This document shows positions 57,300 through 64,000 of a stretch of 64,000 bases of DNA, one piece after another (positions within the stretch are counted from its first letter, which is position 1; every line of letters begins with the position of its first letter). The translations under genes and the position numbers were made by a program. Source of the stretch: Crocinitomicaceae bacterium (GTDB lineage: Bacteria; Bacteroidota; Bacteroidia; Flavobacteriales_D; Crocinitomicaceae). The notes below the pieces were generated by a model that was given only the letters and a program-made list of their open reading frames with translations, was not told the origin of the DNA and did no database searches. The stretch is taken from contig JABURP010000099.1 of assembly GCA_014762645.1 (NCBI GenBank), positions 1 to 64,000 of the forward strand. Direction: 5' to 3'.

Positions 57300-59358
57300 T
57301 ATTCTGAAATACGAATCAGACGTATGGCGAACAGCCGACTTGCTAATTGGGGCAGGTATCAAGCAAAGTGATTTTCCTAAATACATGATGCCCTACTTTG
57401 CGCTTCTCATGGTCGAGAGTAGGTTGATTAGAGAGGCTCAAAGATTGGAAGAAGAAGTAGGTAAAGACGACATGGAGGATTTTGTCGAAATGTTCCAGTT
57501 AGAAGGTTTAGGGTATAATGACTACCTCATCCGAAAAGGAAAATCCCTCAAGGACATCTGCAAAAACGACAAAACATTTGATGCTGATTTTCACCTCTAC
57601 CTAAAATCATTCGACCCTGAAACCAGATATTTATTAGGGGTTGATAAAGGCACGGAAGAAGAAAAGTTCCTGGACATAACAGGTATAAGTGGGCAGCTTA
57701 AAAAGAAAAGGATCCTATTCGAGACCGTACAAGCATGGAGCGAAATTGATCTTACGCCATTCAATAACTCCGAAATAACCACGCTTGAAGAACACATTAA
57801 AAGAAGATGGGCAGATATTTCAGCAGAAACAGCAGGAGAGCAGTATACACCAGACGACATTATTTCATTGATCTCCGAATTAATTGCTTCTAAAATTGAG
57901 GATAACGGCAAGTTCCTGACAATCTACGACCCTACTTGTGGCGGTGGTAACTTACTCTTTGGTGTAGAGGATAAAATCAAGGAAAGATTCAAAAGACCAA
58001 CAAAAACATACGGTGAAGATTGGAGTGACAGTCTTTACGCATTGGCAAAGATTGAAAGCCGTTTCAGAGCAGATTCTGAAATAAAATATGGGAACACACT
58101 AACCAACATTTCTTTCATTGAGAAACGCTTTGATATTGTAGTTGCCAACCCACCTTACGGTGTGGATTGGAAAGGTTATCAGAAAGACATCAAGAACGAC
58201 ACTACAGAGCGTTTTGTGGCACTCCCGTCCATTTCAGACGGGCAGTTTTTATTTACGCAACACATTCTTTACCATTTGGAAAATGACGGTCTTTCGGTTG
58301 TTGTTCATAATGGTTCCACCTTGTTTAGTGGTGATGCAGGTAGTGGTGAGAGTACCATCCGAAAACATTTCTTTGACAATGACTGGGTAGAAGCCATCAT
58401 TCAAATGCCTACGGATGAGTTTTTCAACACGGGTATCTACACTTACCTCTGGATTTTCAATAAGAACAAGCCTGCTGAAAGAGAGGATAAAGTAATCCTG
58501 ATAAATGCCAGTGAACTTTACGAACCTTTGAAGAAAAGCAAGGGTAAGAAGCGTAAGCAGATGAACCCGAACAACAGGGCTGAAATAGTTAAAGCCTTCA
58601 CCGAGTTCAAAGACAATGATTTCTGTAAAGTTTTTGACAAGTGGCAATTCTATTACAATCGTCAGAGCATAATGCTTACCAATTTGGATGAAAACGGGAA
58701 GCACATTGAAATGCCTGTTAAGGAGAACAAGGAAGGTGAAAAAGTAGAAGCCAAATCTATTAAACTAACCCCGCTAAAAATAAGTGTTGATTCAGATACT
58801 GATCCAATTGAAATAACTGAGTTTGAAATCACTGATTTTGACAAGGGCAAATTCAAAAACCTAAAAGAACGATTTGATGAGGAGTTAAAACCTATGATAG
58901 CAGCCCTGGATTACAAGGAGCAAAACTTGAAGGTAAAGGCTAAAAAAGCAGTGTACTGGTATGATAATGACAAGGACACGATCATTGAAGAAGTAGGCGG
59001 TAAACAAACGGAATTAGGTTGCGGAAAAATAGTCATCAAATCGTCATACAAGAAGCCAACTAAAACAAAAGGAGCATCAGTAGCAATTTCAGTCACACTA
59101 ACCAAAGACCTTCAAAAAGATTACGAGATAATACCTTATTCCCCTAATGAAGTTGAAAACCAACAATGGATTGCAGATTTTATGGCTAAGTACGTTACCA
59201 AGCCGTTTGAGTATTTAGATAATGTTGTTGGGGTGGAGATTAACTTCAACAAGGTGTTTTATCATCCTGAGAAACTGCGTGAAGTTTCAAGCATCAATTC
59301 AGATTTAGAAGCACTGGAGAACGATTTAACCAAATTAGAAAAGGAATTGGCTTTATGA
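57289..59358 (+). CDS. hsdM: Type I restriction-modification DNA methyltransferase subunit
   Basis: YTPDDIISLISELI, YDPTCGGGNLLFG (motif I), IVVANPPYGVDW (NPPY). Confidence 0.92.
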   Translation: MGINILKYESDVWRTADLLIGAGIKQSDFPKYMMPYFALLMVESRLIREAQRLEEEVGKDDMEDFVEMFQLEGLGYNDYLIRKGKSLKDICKNDKTFDADFHLYLKSFDPETRYLLGVDKGTEEEKFLDITGISGQLKKKRILFETVQAWSEIDLTPFNNSEITTLEEHIKRRWADISAETAGEQYTPDDIISLISELIASKIEDNGKFLTIYDPTCGGGNLLFGVEDKIKERFKRPTKTYGEDWSDSLYALAKIESRFRADSEIKYGNTLTNISFIEKRFDIVVANPPYGVDWKGYQKDIKNDTTERFVALPSISDGQFLFTQHILYHLENDGLSVVVHNGSTLFSGDAGSGESTIRKHFFDNDWVEAIIQMPTDEFFNTGIYTYLWIFNKNKPAEREDKVILINASELYEPLKKSKGKKRKQMNPNNRAEIVKAFTEFKDNDFCKVFDKWQFYYNRQSIMLTNLDENGKHIEMPVKENKEGEKVEAKSIKLTPLKISVDSDTDPIEITEFEITDFDKGKFKNLKERFDEELKPMIAALDYKEQNLKVKAKKAVYWYDNDKDTIIEEVGGKQTELGCGKIVIKSSYKKPTKTKGASVAISVTLTKDLQKDYEIIPYSPNEVENQQWIADFMAKYVTKPFEYLDNVVGVEINFNKVFYHPEKLREVSSINSDLEALENDLTKLEKELAL

Positions 59359-60698
59359 TGAAATACAAATCATATAAGGATTCCAAAATTGATTGGTTAG
59401 GAGATGTTCCAAATCACTGGACTAATCACAGAATAGACTGGATTGGCGAGCTTGTAAGAGGTAATACTGGGTTTAAGAAAGATGAATTATTAGAGAGCGG
59501 TGAATACGTTGCTTTACAGTATGGTAAAACTTACCAAGTAGATGAAGTGAACAATGACTTTCAGTACTATGTAAATAGTGAGTTTTATAAAAAAAATCAA
59601 GTTGTAAATCAGGGAGACACGATTTTAATATCAACGTCTGAGACTATAGAGGATTTAGGTCATTCGTGCTTTTATAATAAGGAAGAATTGGGATTATTAG
59701 GGGGTGAACAAATCCTCTTTAAACCCAATAGAAAGGTTCTTATAGGAAAGTATCTGTATTACTTTTCAAAGAAATTCAGCACTGAATTACAGAAGTATGC
59801 TACAGGTTTAAAGGTCTTCAGGTTCAACATTGATGACCTAAAACAGATATTTATTGCCATACCTCCTATTGAGGAACAAAAGGCAATTGCCGAATACCTT
59901 GACAACAAAAGCCAAGCGATTGACAAGAAAGTAAGTTTGTTAGAAAAAAAGATTGGCTACTATCAGGAGTTGCGTAAAAGTCTGATCAATGAAACGGTTT
60001 CAAAGGGACTGAATAAAAATGCCGAACTACACATCAACGAACTGGGTTTTGCAACTCCTAAAGAATGGCTCAGGTATCGGCTTAAAGATTTAGGCTCATT
60101 GTACAGTGGTCTTTCTGGTAAAAGTGGGGATGACTTTAACCAGGACGATAACCCGGATAATAAAGGCTTTATTCCATTCACCAACATTGCTAACAACACT
60201 TATTTGAAGCGAGACCATTTGGGCACGGTGGTAGTTTATGAGGGCGAAAAACAAAATCGGGTAAGAAAGGGAGATATTTTCTTCCTGATGAGTTCAGAGG
60301 GATATGAAGATATTGGCAAGTCAGCAGCCTTAGCGGAAGACATTGAGGAAACCTACCTGAATAGCTTTTGTAAGGGTTATAGGGTTAACTCTCGTAAAAC
60401 TAACCCTTACTTCCTGAACTACCTGATGTTATCAGACTACTACAGGCAGTTACTTATCGTTGAAGGCAAGGGTTTTACACGAATCAACCTGAAAATGGAG
60501 AAGGTTAATGACTTTTTTGTTTACATACCCGATTCATTTAAAGAACAAGAAGAAATAGTCAGTTTTCTTGACGCTAAACTGGACACCATTGCTAAGATCA
60601 TTGAAAACATGCAGAAACAAATCATTACACTGAAAGAACTCCGCAAAGCACTTATTAATGATGTGGTTACAGGCAAGATAAAAGTATTAAAAGATTAA
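59355..60698 (+). CDS. hsdS: Type I restriction specificity subunit
   Basis: Two target-recognition domains with conserved PPIEEQKAIAEYLDNK...LLEKKIGYYQELRKSLINE and KEQEEIVSFLDAKLDTI...LKELRKALINDVVTGKI. Confidence 0.92.
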   Translation: MMKYKSYKDSKIDWLGDVPNHWTNHRIDWIGELVRGNTGFKKDELLESGEYVALQYGKTYQVDEVNNDFQYYVNSEFYKKNQVVNQGDTILISTSETIEDLGHSCFYNKEELGLLGGEQILFKPNRKVLIGKYLYYFSKKFSTELQKYATGLKVFRFNIDDLKQIFIAIPPIEEQKAIAEYLDNKSQAIDKKVSLLEKKIGYYQELRKSLINETVSKGLNKNAELHINELGFATPKEWLRYRLKDLGSLYSGLSGKSGDDFNQDDNPDNKGFIPFTNIANNTYLKRDHLGTVVVYEGEKQNRVRKGDIFFLMSSEGYEDIGKSAALAEDIEETYLNSFCKGYRVNSRKTNPYFLNYLMLSDYYRQLLIVEGKGFTRINLKMEKVNDFFVYIPDSFKEQEEIVSFLDAKLDTIAKIIENMQKQIITLKELRKALINDVVTGKIKVLKD

Positions 60699-60699
60699 C

Positions 60700-63600
60700 A
60701 TGAAGGAATTAGACTTACAAGATAAATACCTCATCCACTTTCTTTGCGAAAGACCGGACGGCCTTTTGTACAAAGAGGCAAAAGCGAATACGGTTTCGCC
60801 AAATTTCTTCATCATTGAAGACTTAAAGCACTTCATCTCAGAGACGGATCTGAATAAGAGTAACTACAGAAAGCTGCTCAAAAAATTCGCAAGTGAAAAA
60901 GACCTGCTAAATGCCTTTACCAAATTCTTGGATGAAAAAATAAAGTCATCCATGAACATGGCTATTTTCATTAACACCAACAAATCTGTTACGTTTGAGG
61001 GTGTAAAACTGCATTTGTTTTATCCCAGTGGCAGTGAATTTGAAGAAGACAACCTGTTTGATCAAAATGTATTCTCAGTCGTTCAGGAACTGCCTTATAC
61101 GTTCCGCTTTGAAGGAAAACAGTATTTCTCATTCCGTCCGGACTTATCCTTCTTTCTTAATGGAATATTCTTGGGCTACAGTGAACTGAAAAGCAATTGG
61201 ACCAATCAAACAGCACAGAAGAACGGAAGAAAGAAAGTAAGTAAAGACTACCTAAATGCAGTCCAGGAGTATTTGACCATTGCTGATAAAAATGACCTAT
61301 CACAATCCATCCGCAAAGACTTCCTGAAAATATTTGAAAAGGCAATACACATCACTTCAACGGACATTTCCGACACTTATGTTATAAGGAATATTGCAAA
61401 CCAGTTTGACGAAATAAAAAACACAGTAGCCAGCGGTAGTTATGATTTTGAGCAATATGAAAAGAAAATATTAAAAGACTTCAAACCTTATCCATTAAGA
61501 AACAGGGAAGCCTCTAAAACAGAGCGATTTGAAGAAGTGTTTAAGGCTCTGTACGATAAGAAAATGATAGAGAAAGAAATCCTCTATTACAATTTCATTG
61601 AACGTGAGCTGATTAAAAAGGAAGGAAGCAAAACAAAAGAGTACAAGCATAATGATGGTAGGCTAATTGCCCCAAGACCCAAACAGAAATTTGGTACAGA
61701 TAAGGTGCTTTCTAAGATTGGTGAGTTTTTAGAGAACGAAAATGACCCGGACTACTTCATTAAGAAACTGGAAAGGGAGCTAAGAGCGAAAGGCATAGGT
61801 GAAAATCAAATAAAAGAACTGATTGCTAAGCGCCAGAAGTATCAAAACAACAAAACAGTTTACTCCCTACTTCTGCAATATGCAGCAGGTTTTGGTAAGA
61901 GTAATATCATAGGCTGGACTGCCTTACAACTCAAAGACCTTCGCAAAGACGGCCACTACGTCTATGATAAAGTGATGCTTGTTGTGGATAGATTGCAATT
62001 AAGAGATCAGTTAGATTCTAAGCTGCACAACATGAACATTCAAAAAGGGATGTTCATTGAGGCAACAGATAAGAAGTCCTTTATTTCTGCATTAAGTAGC
62101 GATAAAAGGATTGTTGTGGTTAATCTTCAAAAATTCACTTCTGTAAATAACATCTTAGATGAAGCAGTTGTGAAGAAGCTGTCAAAATTAAGAATAGCAT
62201 TCCTGATAGATGAGATTCACAGAAGTAACAGTGGAGTTCAGCATGAAGAAATGGTAAGTGTCTTTGATGAACTACAAAGCAGTTTCGATCAAAGCAAAGA
62301 ATATCAGAAGCAGCACACTAAAAAGAACTTAATTGTCGGTTTCACCGCTACACCAAGCGACCATACATTGGCCCGCTTTGGTGAGTTCAATAAATATGCT
62401 GAATCCGAAAAAATCTGGATTCCATTTGATAGCTACACTATGCGTGAAGCTATTCAAGACGGATATATATTAAACCCGATTAAGGGCATAGTTCCTGTCT
62501 CCGCTAAAATGTTCTTTGAAGTGCCTGATAATGAACTGGAAGGCTTTGAAGGCGATAAGGGCTATGGATTTGAAGAAATACCGGACGATACGGACACAGG
62601 TATTGATGAAGCAGGAAAGAAATACGCTATTCGTAAAAAGAGAATCTATCTTAATACAGAACGAATTGAAGCCATATCAAAATTCGTTGTTGAACGCTTA
62701 CTGTCTTCTGTGTATCACAATATAAGAGGCACAGCAAAAGCAATGCTGGCAGTTTCATCTATTCCGGCAGCGATTAAGTATAAGGGCTTTATTGATAAGT
62801 ATTATGCAGAACTAACAGCCCAAAAGAAATATGAACGTTTTGCGGATGCTCCTATTTACATTGTGTATTCGGATAGTCAAGAATATAGAAGCGCAAGCGG
62901 CCTGAATGGTGGATTAAATGAGGAAAAAGTTCTGCAAAATTTCGCTATCAAGAAGAACGGCTTAATCATAGTGGTTGACAAATTGCAAACCGGATTTGAT
63001 GAACCCAAACTTCACACCCTGTTCTTAGATAAGGAAATAAGAGGCATCAACGCTATTCAAACCATTTCCAGAGTAAACAGAACTACCAAGTACAAGAACG
63101 ATTGTAAAATAATTGACTTCTCATACAAGAACGTCAATGTTAAGAATATCAAAGCAGCTTTCGAGCACTTCAGTAACGTTGTGGTTTCAGATTTTGACCC
63201 ATTAGGTGATGAAGACAAGTTGATCGATCTGTACAAGGAATTAAATGGACACTCATTATTTAAGAAGCATTTCCCTGCATTTAAAACCTTTCACACTACC
63301 AACCCTGATATTGCCTTAATAAGAGAAATTGAGGATGGATTAGACCATTATATAAGGGCATCAAAAGAGGAATCAAAGAAGCTCAAGGAGAAAGTATTAG
63401 GGTACTTCAAAATTCTCAACCTTATTGAGTTTGTAATTGAATTAGACCCTAAATACAGTGAAAAATTGCTGTTGGAGTTTTGGCGTAAATACAATATGCT
63501 GTATAACCAAATCAACAAGCAGGATGAAATAATTGATGATGTAGAAATCTACTTTGACAATCGCATTGGAATTGTGGCACCGGCTGAGCCAAAGGAAAAA

Positions 63601-64000
63601 GGCAAGAGAACAAAGAACGATAAACCAACAGATCCCAATAAGCCAAATAAATACAAATACAACATTCTCAAAGTCATTGAGAAGCGTAACCAGGAAGAAG
63701 AAGCCATTGCCGAACTGATTGCTGATTTTGAAGGGAAAATCACTTCTCTGTTTGAATTTATCAAGTCAGACGATACAGGCCAGCGTTTAATTGCAAAAAT
63801 CAATGATGACGGCTCTGCTTTTTCTCAGGATGAGATTTATTCTGACTTTTCCAAACTCTACAGAAAATACACCATTCGTCATAAGAACTTAGGCGATTTC
63901 TTCCTGCGAGAAACAAAAGACAATCTCAATCAATTATGTGATGACTTTGAAAGAACGCTTCAATCAAATAGCAATGCCAGCATAATAACAGAGTATGCTG
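60700..64000 (+). CDS. hsdR: Type I restriction endonuclease subunit R (3'-truncated by window)
   Basis: Open from ATG at 60700 to the window end. FRPDLSFFLNGIFLGYSELK (PD-ExK), QYAAGFGKSN (Walker A), AFLIDEIHRS (DEIH), VGFTATPS, IQTISRVNRT. Confidence 0.9.
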   Translation, partial: MKELDLQDKYLIHFLCERPDGLLYKEAKANTVSPNFFIIEDLKHFISETDLNKSNYRKLLKKFASEKDLLNAFTKFLDEKIKSSMNMAIFINTNKSVTFEGVKLHLFYPSGSEFEEDNLFDQNVFSVVQELPYTFRFEGKQYFSFRPDLSFFLNGIFLGYSELKSNWTNQTAQKNGRKKVSKDYLNAVQEYLTIADKNDLSQSIRKDFLKIFEKAIHITSTDISDTYVIRNIANQFDEIKNTVASGSYDFEQYEKKILKDFKPYPLRNREASKTERFEEVFKALYDKKMIEKEILYYNFIERELIKKEGSKTKEYKHNDGRLIAPRPKQKFGTDKVLSKIGEFLENENDPDYFIKKLERELRAKGIGENQIKELIAKRQKYQNNKTVYSLLLQYAAGFGKSNIIGWTALQLKDLRKDGHYVYDKVMLVVDRLQLRDQLDSKLHNMNIQKGMFIEATDKKSFISALSSDKRIVVVNLQKFTSVNNILDEAVVKKLSKLRIAFLIDEIHRSNSGVQHEEMVSVFDELQSSFDQSKEYQKQHTKKNLIVGFTATPSDHTLARFGEFNKYAESEKIWIPFDSYTMREAIQDGYILNPIKGIVPVSAKMFFEVPDNELEGFEGDKGYGFEEIPDDTDTGIDEAGKKYAIRKKRIYLNTERIEAISKFVVERLLSSVYHNIRGTAKAMLAVSSIPAAIKYKGFIDKYYAELTAQKKYERFADAPIYIVYSDSQEYRSASGLNGGLNEEKVLQNFAIKKNGLIIVVDKLQTGFDEPKLHTLFLDKEIRGINAIQTISRVNRTTKYKNDCKIIDFSYKNVNVKNIKAAFEHFSNVVVSDFDPLGDEDKLIDLYKELNGHSLFKKHFPAFKTFHTTNPDIALIREIEDGLDHYIRASKEESKKLKEKVLGYFKILNLIEFVIELDPKYSEKLLLEFWRKYNMLYNQINKQDEIIDDVEIYFDNRIGIVAPAEPKEKGKRTKNDKPTDPNKPNKYKYNILKVIEKRNQEEEAIAELIADFEGKITSLFEFIKSDDTGQRLIAKINDDGSAFSQDEIYSDFSKLYRKYTIRHKNLGDFFLRETKDNLNQLCDDFERTLQSNSNASIITEYA

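Larger units (their letters stand above)
51113..64000. mobile_element. Integrative element at the mnmE 3' end (right end outside window)
   Basis: Tyrosine integrase and excisionase-like HTH begin right after the mnmE stop; downstream genes are element-type and restriction-modification. Confidence 0.75.

Noticed and set aside
59355-60698. Phase-variable (inverting) hsdS
   Set aside because: Only one full-length hsdS is present in the window and I saw no inverted repeats or second partial hsdS; the two conserved helices are normal pseudo-symmetry.
1-64000. tRNA/rRNA genes and CRISPR arrays
   Set aside because: Looked for them by eye and found none I could support; a tRNAscan-SE or CRISPR-finder run would be decisive.

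Overview
The window looks like a Bacteroidota chromosome segment (several T9SS sorting domains, TAnnTTTG-type -7 promoter boxes, lineage-typical families). Positions ~1-51,130 are mostly ordinary chromosomal genes: a SAM-riboswitch-led methionine operon (metX, hom, osmC-like, metZ-like), a run of T9SS/secreted proteins including a split multicopper oxidase pair, rocD, mtaB, miaA, an operon with an RPE-CBS fusion, a DAHP-synthase-like enzyme and an HTH-KdsC fusion, an exopolysaccharide cluster, uvrA, sucD and mnmE. From the 3' end of mnmE (~51,113) to the window edge the content is accessory: excisionase-like HTH protein, tyrosine integrase, element-specific hypothetical protein, paired HTH proteins, a VirE-N/DUF3987-like protein, then an XRE regulator and a type I restriction-modification operon (hsdM-hsdS-hsdR). 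hsdR runs off the right edge and is missing from the supplied ORF track. Most notable observations: (1) an integrative element at the mnmE 3' end whose left end carries a dense GTTGC/GCAAC array with a run of six 10-bp-phased units; (2) a perfect 17-bp palindrome overlapping a -7 box directly upstream of the XRE-hsdM operon; (3) an RPE-CBS / DAHPS-like / HTH-KdsC-like cassette that parallels KdsD-KdsA-KdsC architecture; (4) a split multicopper oxidase; (5) a six-copy beta-flower-like repeat protein. All family names come from reading the sequence, not from database searches.
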